This document shows positions 1 through 9,164 of a stretch of DNA of 64,000 nt, one piece after another. The position numbers were made by a program, and so were the translations under genes. Source of the DNA: Collybia mongolica (lineage: Eukaryota > Basidiomycota > Agaricomycetes > Agaricales > Clitocybaceae); contig JAAXNY010000010.1 in the NCBI GenBank assembly GCA_013420905.1, positions 2,604,001 to 2,668,000 of the forward strand. The letters run 5' to 3'. Within the stretch, counting starts at the first letter, position 1. Each line of letters opens with the position of its first letter. The notes beneath the pieces are model-generated. The model was not told where the DNA came from, did no database searches, and worked only from the letters and a program-made list of their open reading frames with translations.

Positions 1-99
1 ACTAGCACAAGGTCTCATAAGCTGATGTTGACAGGGTGGATGATTCAAACGACTATCGTTGATTAATGAAATCACCTCTAGCCGCCAAGCGCCAATGTG

Positions 100-466
100 C
101 TGCACCAAGAATACTTACAGTAGATTTGGCTTTGACGTGATATTTTGTTCTGTGCTGTTACACTGTCCCCTGTACAGATGACTTGATCATTGCTGGATCC
201 CAAAGAACTCACCAGTTACTATTGCTGCCCAGACCAATGGGTGTTGATTGGGGTGCAGTTGGTGGCAACCTGACCAGTATTGCCGTCACTGAGAAATCCC
301 GCAAGCCCGAGGAGGGGAGCTACAGATGCAGAATCGGATTCAAAGAACTGTTGGCAGCACTGGATGGTGCTGTTGTTGTAGGAGTTGACGTTGTCAGGGA
401 TGGGAGTCACGAAGATGGGCAGGACAAACGCGGCAGCATAAGGAGAGTGATTCTGTTGAAGAACAT
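100..466 (-). pseudogene. Class I hydrophobin pseudogene
   Basis: Hydrophobins are small secreted Cys-rich proteins that coat hyphae and spores. On the minus strand an ATG at 466-464 opens a hydrophobic signal-like stretch (MFFNRITLLML). The frame then shifts by one base near 436. The next frame reads on through QCCQQFF, LLGLAGFL and NCTPI, the Cys-doublet and fourth-Cys region of class I hydrophobins. The first Cys is Tyr (NSYNNST). A second one-base shift just after CTPIN hides IGLGSNSN, after which a GTGAGT donor is visible near 205. The last four cysteines are not recognisable. A TATA-like box (tataaata, about 576-583) lies upstream, between the start codon and the LTR element at 620. Two frameshifts, a lost Cys and no clear C-terminal exon indicate a dead gene. 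Confidence 0.72.
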
Positions 467-619
467 GTTGGTTAAAGAGAGAGGTAATGCAAAGAGTGTT
501 GAGGAGAGAGCAAAAAAAGGCTGTAGAGACTGTGGTTGAAATGAAGAATAGGAAGAAATGTGAGTGACTATTTATATTTTATTTTCATGTCAAGACACGG
601 CTGAGCAGCATCGGGGTTC

Positions 620-1083
620 TGTTACAAATTCCCCTACTTGTCCGGCATATCACTTCTTTTCCCTTTTCTTTTACTATCAGACGCCTATTGACCTTATCTT
701 TGACATCTCCATATGCATTCTCTTTCCCATAGTTACTAAGCTTCCTTACTCATCTTCTCAGATAGCTTACTAACTCTTATCTATAACGAATAGCGTAAAC
801 AACGCTTATCGAACTACTATGTATATATAGGGATACTTTAGTTAGTTAGCTCTTTAGCTTGACCTAGCTGAATTCACCTTATTCATCTATCTTCTCGACG
901 CGAACTCGATCCTATCTGCCTTACGAAGGGGGTAGTGTATCCTTGATCAGATAAACTCGATAACTTGACTTTAGCCCTATTGAGGGAGTCAATAGACGTT
1001 AGACTTACAGAAGTCAACGGTCTAAGAACGAACGAACGATACATCGGATTGACTTAGAGGATAAGGCCTAAACAGCCGTAACA
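620..1083 (+). repeat. 5' LTR of the Gypsy element
   Basis: 464 bp, beginning TGTTAC and ending GTAACA. A TATA box (tatatata, 822-829) lies about 34 bp upstream of 856. Position 856 is the start of a 10-mer complementary to the primer-binding site, so transcription probably starts there. Confidence 0.95.
822..829 (+). promoter_or_regulatory. TATA box of the Gypsy LTR promoter
   Basis: The sequence tatatata sits 31-34 bp before the inferred transcript start at about 855-856, a standard distance. The 3' LTR copy of this promoter is cut by the Tc1 insertion exactly at the TA beside this box. Confidence 0.65.
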
Positions 1084-1085
1084 AA

Positions 1086-1095
1086 AGGTCAAGCT
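1086..1095 (+). other. Primer-binding site, probable self-priming type
   Basis: The 10-mer aggtcaagct, two bases inside the 5' LTR boundary, is a perfect reverse complement of agcttgacct at 856-865. That is where the transcript should begin, given the TATA box at 822. Tf1/sushi chromoviruses prime reverse transcription with the 5' end of their own mRNA rather than a tRNA, and this geometry fits. No tRNA 3' end match was recognised. Confidence 0.6.
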
Positions 1096-1148
1096 GATCA
1101 GAACCGTCAACCTATTAAGGTTCAGACGCAACGGCACCACGATACGGA

Positions 1149-2306
1149 TTGAAACCTGCAAGCAGCAGTGAAAGCAGCAGAAGTAGCAGCAGACAAAGCG
1201 TTACTAGCAGCGAAGAATTTCAAGACGCAGAAGAACAACCAAGACTCTCAGTAGTCATACAAACAGTAGAAACGCCCACCACGCCGAAACCAAAGGCAGA
1301 AAGTTCCAAAGGCAAGGAACCAGAAAGACCACCGAAACCAGAATCACCAAACTCCCCGATACCACCAGACTCAGACGTAGAAATGGCAGACGAGCGAAGA
1401 CCCACCGAGATTAAACTTAGCTCACCGAACATCTTTGATGGAAATCGAAGAATGACAAAGGACTTCGTCCTTGACTGCAAAATGTATTTGCAGGCAAACG
1501 ACAGAATCTATGATACAGACTGGAAGAAGATCCTCTACGTACTTTTGTACATGAAAGGAGGAACAGCAGGACCATGGAAAAAGTCCTGGTATGGAGAAAA
1601 CAGTGACCATCCAGGAACTTTTACAACATTCATAACAACAGTTGAAGAAGCGTTCTCTACTCCAGACGAAGCAGGAGACGCCAGACAGACTTTAAAGACG
1701 CTGCGCATGACAGGAAACATGACGGCAGATGATTATATTGCAGAATTCAAATCAGCCGCATCAGAGAGCAAGATTACAGAAAGTGAAGCGCTCGTCGAAT
1801 ATTTTATGGAAGGAATACCTCCTTCTTTGATGCAGAAGATTTTAACGATGGACAACCCACCGACCACCATCAAAGGATGGTATGAAAAGGCATCCATATT
1901 CAATACTCAGTACAGACGTGCAAAATCGATTGTAGCACGCATTAAAGGAAATACAGGAAAAACGACGGGAGGAAACAATGGAAAAAAGTACAATTTCCAA
2001 CGAAACAACCCCAAATACGTCCCAAACAACAGTCGAGATCCAAATGCAATGGATATCGATCGATTAACTATCCAAGAAAGAGACGAGCATATGAAACGAG
2101 GATTATGCTTCGAATGCCACAAATATGGACATCGAGCATCAGATCACAAAGCAGGAGGATCAGCTCCTCAAACTCAACGGAAGGAAGAACCAAAGATACC
2201 GATGAAAGGCAAAGATGCCTACATGAAGATTCGAGCACTCATGGCAGAGTTAGACGAAGAAGAGAAAGAAGTAGCTCTAAAGAATATGGAAGATGAGGGT
2301 TTTTGA
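1149..2306 (+). CDS. gag: Gag-like capsid/nucleocapsid protein of the Gypsy element
   Basis: Open frame of about 385 codons. The N-terminus is Ser/Glu/Pro-rich and likely disordered. A capsid-like region follows with FDGNRR, LLYMKGGTAGPW and ADDYIAEF, matching the retrotransposon gag family. A C-terminal zinc knuckle has the spacing CX2CX4HX4H (CFECHKYGH...), the last ligand being His rather than Cys. The start is unresolved: the frame is open from a TGA at 1095, the listed first codon is TTG, and the first ATG is at 1380 inside the expected coding region. The stop TGA at 2304 lies directly after a slippery heptamer that leads into pol. Confidence 0.85.
   Translation: MKPASSSESSRSSSRQSVTSSEEFQDAEEQPRLSVVIQTVETPTTPKPKAESSKGKEPERPPKPESPNSPIPPDSDVEMADERRPTEIKLSSPNIFDGNRRMTKDFVLDCKMYLQANDRIYDTDWKKILYVLLYMKGGTAGPWKKSWYGENSDHPGTFTTFITTVEEAFSTPDEAGDARQTLKTLRMTGNMTADDYIAEFKSAASESKITESEALVEYFMEGIPPSLMQKILTMDNPPTTIKGWYEKASIFNTQYRRAKSIVARIKGNTGKTTGGNNGKKYNFQRNNPKYVPNNSRDPNAMDIDRLTIQERDEHMKRGLCFECHKYGHRASDHKAGGSAPQTQRKEEPKIPMKGKDAYMKIRALMAELDEEEKEVALKNMEDEGF
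2297..2303 (+). promoter_or_regulatory. -1 ribosomal frameshift site between gag and pol
   Basis: The heptamer G GGT TTT, in the gag frame, fits the canonical X XXY YYZ form and sits immediately before the gag stop TGA (2304-2306). A -1 slip puts the ribosome on TTG at 2303, the first codon of the pol frame. No downstream stem-loop was worked out. Confidence 0.7.
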
Positions 2307-5300
2307 AGCGGCGGACTGAATCGACATCAGTACCTGCCGAAACTTTTTCAGTAACACTATCACCTGTAATACTAGGAGAAATGAATCGACAATCGCTATC
2401 TATTCCAATTACGGTGATCGAAGAACAGAAAAACGTCGAAACCCAAGCAATCGGATTAATTGATTGCGGAGCTGGAGGAATTTTCATTGACAAAGCATTT
2501 GTTGAAGAAAACAGGATAAAGACAACCCCATTAAGGAAATCATACTCAGTCAGAAACGTGGACGGCACAAAGAACCAATCAGGAAATATCACTGATTGTG
2601 TATGGACCAAGATCCGAATTGGAGACGAAGAAATTCGAATCTGACTACTAGTCAGTGGACTAGGAAAGGAAAATATCATTTTAGGACTACCATGGTTAAA
2701 ACGGCATAACCCCAAGATCGATTGGGAGAAAGGAACACTCGACTTCGGATCAGGCATCAAGAAAGGAGTTCTTTCGGAAACAATCTGAAGAAACCTGGAA
2801 ATCCGACAAATGAAATTAACATGGCAATATCCCAAGGCAACGGTAACAGAAGTACAGGAAGAATACCCGGAAGAAATCCCAAGGAATCAACCCCTTGAAG
2901 ATTGGCAACCGATTCTTTTAGAAATCAACAAAGAAGATGATGAACCTGAAATCAATCTACTCAGGACATACATTGACTCAGAAGATGACGAAGAAGAATC
3001 CATTTGGATACAGGCAAAAACATCAATATCACAGGAATTAGAACATAAGGCAGAAATCGAAGACCAGAAACCAAAGAAGACGTTACCAGAATTCTATCAA
3101 GAATACGCGTCATTATTTGACAAAATAAATTCGGAAAGGATGCCAATACGATGATCATGGGACCATGCAATAGATCTTAAACCTGATTTTATCCCAAAAG
3201 ATTGTAAAATCTACCCTATCAGCCCAGCGGAACAAGGAAAACTAGACGAATTTATTGATGAAAACATGCAAAAAGGATACATTCGACCATCGAAATCTCC
3301 ACAAGCATCACCTTTCTTCTTTGTATCAAAGAAAGACTCGACGAAACTTCGGCCAACCCAAGATTATAGAAGACTAAACGAAGGAACTATAAAGAACGCA
3401 TACCCTTTGCCACTTGTAGGGGAGCTCCTTGATAAACTTAAAGGGGCAAAATATTTCACAAAGTTGGATTTACGATGGGGATATAATAATGTCCGGATCA
3501 AGGAAGGCGATGAATGGAAAGCGGCATTTAAAACAAACAGGGGATTATTCGAACCCCTTGTTATGTTTTTTGGTCTATGCAATTCGCTGGCAACGTTCCA
3601 AAATATGATGAATGATATCTACGCAATCGAGATTGACGAAGGATGGATTCTGATTTATATGGACGACATCCTTATTTCCTCCGACAACATCGATGATTTA
3701 CGAAGAAAGACCCTTAAAGTCTTGGACAAATTGAAGGAAAATGACTTGTATCTGAACTTGGACAAATGCGTATTCGAAGCCACGGAACTCGAATATCTCG
3801 GATTAGTCATCAGAGAAAACGAGATAGGTATGGAACCGACTAAATTGGCAGGAATCGCAGATTGGCCAGCACCAACAACAGTAAAACAAGTCCGATCATT
3901 CCTTGGATTCGCAAACTTCTATCGAAAATTCATTGGACATTACGCCAAACTTAGCAGACCATTAACGAATTTGACAAGAAAAGACGTCGAATGGAAATGG
4001 ACACAAGAGTGTCAAGAAGCATTCGATGGTCTGAAACAGAAATTCTTGAAGTCACCCGTCCTTATGATGCCAGACAAAAGGAAACCATTTCACATCGAAT
4101 CAGATGCTTCGAAATGGGCTACAGGCGCGGTATTACGACAACAAAACGATAATGGAGAATGGCACCCATGTGGATATATTTCACATTCATTCACAGAAAC
4201 CGAACGAAATTACGAGATCTACGATAGAGAATTATTAGGCATCATACGAGCTTTGAAGACATGGAGACACTACCTCGAAGGATCACAATTCCCAACAGTA
4301 ATTCTATCCGATCACAAAAACTTAACGTATTTCCGAACGGCACAAAAATTGAACCGACGACAGGCAGGATGGAGCCTTTTCCTATCACAATTCGATCTCA
4401 AACTCGTGCATACACCCGGAACACGAATGATACAATCTGATGCCTTATCAAGAAGATCAGACTATGTCAATATGGAAGATACAGATAACGAAGATCGGAT
4501 TTTACTGCCAGATGACATTTTCATCAAAATGATTGATATAGGTTTACAAGAAGACCTGAAGAAATCAATCGAAGAAGATGATTTATTTGCGAAATCAATC
4601 GAAGCGTTGAAAGAAACAGGAACACCACCGATTAAATCAAATTTATCGGATTGGAAATTCAAAGATGGACTTCTGTTTTTCAAAAACAGATGTTACGTGG
4701 GACCAGATGCAAAATTACGAAAGGAAATAGTGCGAAGATATCACGATACGAAACCGGGAGGACACCCAGGTCAATATAAAACACAAGAATTGATCAGTCG
4801 AGAATACTGGTGGCCAGGTATGGGAGTGTTTATAAAAAACTATGTTGACGGTTGCGCCACATGTCAACAAATGAAAGTCAACACTCATCCAACAAAACCT
4901 GGATTAATACCAATTGCGACAAATGGAGAACCAAGACCATTCTCGTTCGTCACAGCTGATTTCATCACAGACCTTCCAGAAAACGATGGGAAAGATAGCC
5001 TCATGGTCGTGGTAGATCATGGCCTTACGAAGGGGGTAATTTCTATCCCTTGCACTAAAACGATCGATGCTTTAGGAACGGCAAATCTTTATCTGGAACA
5101 CGTTTACAAAAGATTTGGATTACCCGACACTTTTCTATCAGATCGAGGCCCTCAATTTGCAGCAAAAGTTTTCAAAGAACTAGGAAAACTCCTTGGAATC
5201 AAACTCGTAATGAGTACAGCATATCATCCACAAACAGATGGAGAAACGGAGAGATTAAACCAAGAGCTCGAAATCTACTTCCGCATGTTCTGTCAGAACA

Positions 5301-5986
5301 ACCCGGCAATATGGAAAGAACTTAACTCAATCGCAGAATTCGCGCATAATCAAAAAAATCATTCCACTACAAAGAAATCTCCATTCTTCCTAATGATGGG
5401 ATACGAACCCCAAGCGATTCCATCAGCATTCCAGAAGACGAATGTTCCGAGTGTAGAACAACGAATGATTGAGCTTAACAAAGCCCGAGAAGAAGCTATG
5501 GCCGCACACGATTTAGCGAGAAGAAAAGTCGCAGAAAGGACAACACGAGGTTTCACTCCATTCAAACAAGGAGAATACGTTTGGTTAGAAGGAACAAATC
5601 TTCGAATTCCTTACCCATCAAAGAAATTAGCACCAAAAAGAGAAGGACCCTTCAAAATCCGAGAAGTCCTCGGACCAGTGACATACAGACTAGAACTTCC
5701 ATCACAATGGAAGATTCATCCCGTGTTTCATGCATCACTCCTCACACCATACAAAGAAACCGATACCCACGGACCAAACTTCTTAGAACCACCACCGGAT
5801 CTTATAAATCAAGAAGAAGAATACGAAGTGGAAGGGATTATTAATCACCGACAACGAGGCCGAGGCTTCCAATACCTTGTGAAATGGAAAGATTACTCAT
5901 CTGCACACAACACGTGGGAACCCGAAAATCACTTAAAAAGGGCTCAAACGATACTTCAATCTTACCAGAAGCTACATCGCCTCTAA
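2303..5986 (+). pseudogene. pol: Pol polyprotein of the Gypsy element, three in-frame TGA codons
   Basis: One continuous frame with three stops, at 2642-2644, 2786-2788 and 3152-3154. Domains in order: aspartic protease (LIDCGAGGIFID, about 2455-2490; DCG replaces the usual DSG or DTG), GLPWLKRHNP, reverse transcriptase with YMDDILI (about 3655), RNase H (SDAS near 4100, YDRELL), integrase with an HHCC zinc region (4740-4870) and the DDE residues (TADFITDL, SDRGPQF, ETERLNQ), and a C-terminal chromodomain (YLVKWKDYSSAHNTWEPE, about 5870-5925). All three stops fit CGA (Arg) changed to TGA, and the RT motif reads CNSLATF where Pro is usual (CCG to CTG). Apart from these the frame is intact. Confidence 0.93.
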
Positions 5987-6038
5987 ACAAACTATCGTCT
6001 CTCATCGCTCTCAACGAATTTCAAAATCTTCATAAACA

Positions 6039-7052
6039 ATGTCTTCCCCTACTGCCAACAACTTTTACATCACTACCGCCAATCCCCTCAACAACCCTCC
6101 TAACACTCCTGTCGTAAACATTGCATCACAAGAACGTCTCGAAATCGCCACAAGAATTATACGCAGTCAGAAATTCTTATCGTGGTTCATGAACGAAGAA
6201 CATCGCGAAAGAATGATCCAGGCTTTTGATCAACCACCATATGATCAACTCGTCAAGCTAGTTGGGAAATATTTAGAGATTAGAGATATGTTATACACGC
6301 AAACCGCAGACATTAGTCGAGCTCTAGATCAAGTCACCGACGAGCTAGTGGACACAGAGGAATTCCGAGTTTTAGAAAATCTGATTCCATTATTACAAGA
6401 TGGAATTCGATTACCGACGACTACACCCTCGACACCTACAGAATCCACTACAGAAATCTCGACAATCGATGAAGGAACGCAGACATCTCCTCCTAAAACA
6501 CCAACACCATCCGCACCGAACTCCCCTATTTACGAACCCGCACCACTACCAATCCCGCCCTTTCGCGAACCATCTCCTCCATCCTCGCAACATTCCACCC
6601 CTGATCCAAACGACATGGTTCAAAACAAGGAAGTATTTAAACATCTAGAAGGACGAAAAGGTACAAAATCGGTCATAAAGAAGAAGAAAACCCTCAAACC
6701 AATCAAATACACGATGAACGCTCTCAATCACGTTGGAAGTCGAGAAAAACCAATCGACCTCACGCAAGTAGAACGAGCACTCATTTACAAAAACGTGTTA
6801 TGTTCTCGATGCCTTAACTTCGGACACTCATCAATACACTGCGAAAAACAATACTGTCCAATATGTTACAAACCAGCTCCAGGACATCGAAGAGACCAAT
6901 GTCCTGAAAGACCAATAACTAGGACGGCAGGGTATCACCAAAGCTGGCGACGAGTTGGGGATGAATATGAAGATGTAGATGACGGAATTGACGACCCCTT
7001 TGACTTCCCAGAAGCCATTGCCAACATGTCGGGAGAGCCAATTGATTTCTAA
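6039..7052 (+). CDS. Third ORF of the Gypsy element, double zinc knuckle protein
   Basis: A 337-residue open frame between pol and the 3' LTR, the position where env lies in some other elements. It has no signal peptide or membrane segment. The N-terminal half is helical (MSSPTANN..., ARxIRSQKFLSWF, a region rich in Leu and Asp/Glu). A Pro/Ser/Thr-rich linker runs over about residues 125-200. The C-terminal part has two Cys/His clusters, CX2CX4HX4C (CSRCLNFGH...) and CX2CX6HX4C (CPICYKPAPGH...), then an acidic tail. This is a second nucleic-acid-binding, Gag-like protein rather than an envelope. The function is not known to me. The frame is intact. Confidence 0.8.
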   Translation: MSSPTANNFYITTANPLNNPPNTPVVNIASQERLEIATRIIRSQKFLSWFMNEEHRERMIQAFDQPPYDQLVKLVGKYLEIRDMLYTQTADISRALDQVTDELVDTEEFRVLENLIPLLQDGIRLPTTTPSTPTESTTEISTIDEGTQTSPPKTPTPSAPNSPIYEPAPLPIPPFREPSPPSSQHSTPDPNDMVQNKEVFKHLEGRKGTKSVIKKKKTLKPIKYTMNALNHVGSREKPIDLTQVERALIYKNVLCSRCLNFGHSSIHCEKQYCPICYKPAPGHRRDQCPERPITRTAGYHQSWRRVGDEYEDVDDGIDDPFDFPEAIANMSGEPIDF

Positions 7053-7072
7053 AGCTGGGACGCTTTAGAGAT

Positions 7073-7085
7073 AGAAGAGGGGTAA
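7073..7085 (+). other. Polypurine tract of the Gypsy element
   Basis: agaagagggg followed by taa directly before the 3' LTR (TGTTAC at 7086), where plus-strand DNA priming is expected. Confidence 0.6.
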
Positions 7086-7289
7086 TGTTACAAATTCCCC
7101 TACTTGTCCGGCATATCACTTCTTTTCCCTTTTCTTTTACTATCAGACGCCTATTGACCTTATCTTTGACATCTCCATATGCATTCTCTTTCCCATAGTT
7201 ACTAAGCTTCCTTACTCATCTTCTCAGATAGCTTACTAACTCTTATCTATAACGAATAGCGTAAACAACGCTTATCGAACTACTACGTA

Positions 7290-8897
7290 CAGTGGCTCAA
7301 AAAACTGCCCCAATGTTTGTACATTTTTGAAAGATCAATATGGTATGAAGTGCTGACATAAGCAGGGGACCTGGGGTAATTATGTAAGATACTATGACAT
7401 CGTGGCTTTCCAATGGACCCTGGATCATGTGATTTGGATCAATATCCATTAAGCTATAAGCCAAACAAAATGGTTACTTATTGGGGCAGTTTTTTGACCC
7501 TTATCTTATTTTCCATTATTCTGGCATTTATGATCCAATGCAAGAACATTATGGACTGTGGGAAGAATAAACAATGTCATGTGACTTTATTTGTATCAAT
7601 TTGACATGTTGGAATTGGTTCAATCATCTTCTTGACCTCTTACCACCATCATGAAAGCCATTTCTACTGCTCAGCACAATACTGTTGTTTCTCTCCTCAA
7701 TGAGGGCTATTCTCAGCGTCAAATCAAGGAGAAAACTGGTCTAGGGAAGGGTACCATCAGTAGGATCAGCAAAGATGTGGATGGAAACAAAGAAAACAAC
7801 CTTGGTGGCCGCCCCTCCAAGCTGTCTGTTCGTGACAAACAGTCAATTATTCGTCAAATCAAGTCAGGGAAGCTTGATAATGCAGTTCAGGCTACCCAAT
7901 TCATCAATGGCATCATCCCCAATCCTGTCACACCCCAGACAGTCAGAAATGCACTCAAGGAAAATCAATTTTATGCTGCTACAAAGAGGAAAGCTCCTCT
8001 TCTCAAACGAGCCCATCGCATCCGGCGTCTCCAGTTTGCAAAATATCATGAAAGCTGGACTGTGGAGGACTGGAAAAGGGTTCTATGGACAGATGGGACC
8101 AAGATCGATAGGATTGGGTCAGATGGAAAGGTTTATGTCTGGAAACAAAGGGGAGAACCACCATCTGATAGAACAACATCACCTACTGTCAAACATGGAG
8201 GAGGAGGAAACCTCATGGTATGGGGTTGTATGGGGTGGAATGGAGTGGGAAAGCTCATAGAGGTGCAGGGGAACATGGACAAGGTTCAATACTGTGAAAT
8301 TTTGGAGAGTGGAGTTCAGGAAAGTTTTGAGAAGTTGGAAATGGTGGATGGTGAGCGCTACTTTCAGCAAGATAACGACCCCAAACACACATCTGGACTG
8401 GCCACACAGTGGTTTGAAGACAACAACATTCAAGTCCTTGGCTGGCCTGCCCAATCCCCTGACATGAATCCAATAGAACACCTTTGGGAACATCTCAAGC
8501 GCCGTCTTAAAGAATATCCGACACCACCCAAAGGAGTACATGAGTTGTGGGATAGATTGGCTGAAGAGTGGGGTGAAATTCCACCAGAGGTATGCCAAAA
8601 CCTGATAGAAAGTATGCCCAGGCAGATACAAGCAGTTATAAAGGCAAAAGGTGGTCATACAAAGTATTAGATAGAAAATTAATAGAGGGTCAAAAAACTG
8701 CCCCAATGAGTAATCATTTTGTTTGGCCTATAGCTTAATGGGTTTTGATCCAAATCACATGATCCAGGGTCCATTGGAAAGCCACAATGTCATAGTATCT
8801 TACATAATTACCCCAGGTCCCCTGCTTATGTCAGCACTTCATACCATATTGATCTTTCAAAAATGTACAAACATTGGGGCAGTTTTTTGAGCCACTG
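7290..8897 (+). mobile_element. Intact Tc1-type DNA transposon
   Basis: 1608 bp, flanked by duplicated TA, inside the 3' LTR. The terminal inverted repeats are about 212 bp (7290-7501 and 8686-8897), near-identical, starting CAGTGGCTCAAAAAACTGCC. Within each repeat a 19-mer (tcaaaaaactgccccaat) occurs at the outer edge and again, inverted, at the inner edge, so each end could fold back on itself. The transposase gene is intact. The element is younger than the retrotransposon it sits in. Confidence 0.96.
7651..8670 (+). CDS. Tc1-family DD34E transposase
   Basis: A 339-residue cut-and-paste transposase. The N-terminus has a helix-turn-helix (YSQRQIKEKTGLGKGTISRI, about residues 20-40) and the GRPSKL linker, which bind the terminal repeats. 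Catalytic acidic residues: WTDGTKID (first Asp, about residue 147), YFQQDNDPKH (second Asp) and NPIEHLWE (Glu). The spacing between the second Asp and the Glu is exactly 34 residues, the Tc1 signature. The frame has no stop or shift, so the copy may be active. No intron is needed. Confidence 0.96.
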   Translation: MKAISTAQHNTVVSLLNEGYSQRQIKEKTGLGKGTISRISKDVDGNKENNLGGRPSKLSVRDKQSIIRQIKSGKLDNAVQATQFINGIIPNPVTPQTVRNALKENQFYAATKRKAPLLKRAHRIRRLQFAKYHESWTVEDWKRVLWTDGTKIDRIGSDGKVYVWKQRGEPPSDRTTSPTVKHGGGGNLMVWGCMGWNGVGKLIEVQGNMDKVQYCEILESGVQESFEKLEMVDGERYFQQDNDPKHTSGLATQWFEDNNIQVLGWPAQSPDMNPIEHLWEHLKRRLKEYPTPPKGVHELWDRLAEEWGEIPPEVCQNLIESMPRQIQAVIKAKGGHTKY

Positions 8898-9164
8898 TAT
8901 ATATAGGGATACTTTAGTTAGTTAGCTCTTTAGCTTGACCTAGCTGAATTCACCTTATTCATCTATCTTCTCGACGCGAACTCGATCCTATCTGCCTTAC
9001 GAAGGGGGTAGTGTATCCTTGATCAGATAAACTCGATAACTTGACTTTAGCCCTATTGAGGGAGTCAATAGACGTTAGACTTACAGAAGTCAACGGTCTA
9101 AGAACGAACGAACGATACATCGGATTGACTTAGAGGATAAGGCCTAAACAGCCGTAACAGGTTC

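Larger units (their letters stand above)
620..9159 (+). mobile_element. Ty3/Gypsy chromovirus LTR retrotransposon
   Basis: A complete-length LTR retrotransposon, with LTRs at 620-1083 and 7086-9159 and a perfect 5 bp target duplication GGTTC (615-619 and 9160-9164). Internal order is gag, protease, reverse transcriptase, RNase H, integrase, chromodomain, then an extra ORF. That gene order and the chromodomain place it in the chromoviruses. Without the 1610 bp insertion in the 3' LTR (transposon plus TA), the two LTRs are 464 bp each and differ at one position by eye (T820 versus C7286, a CpG/TpG difference), so the insertion looks recent. It landed about 150 bp upstream of the hydrophobin start codon. 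Pol carries three in-frame TGA codons, so this copy is unlikely to be autonomous. Confidence 0.95.
7086..9159 (+). repeat. 3' LTR of the Gypsy element, split by a Tc1 transposon
   Basis: The LTR halves are 7086-7289 and 8900-9159 (TA duplicated at 7288-7289 and 8898-8899). Joined, they match the 5' LTR at every position checked except C7286 versus T820. Confidence 0.95.

Noticed and set aside
183..539. 118-codon plus-strand ORF
   Set aside because: It lies opposite the hydrophobin relic and has no family features; it is a shadow.
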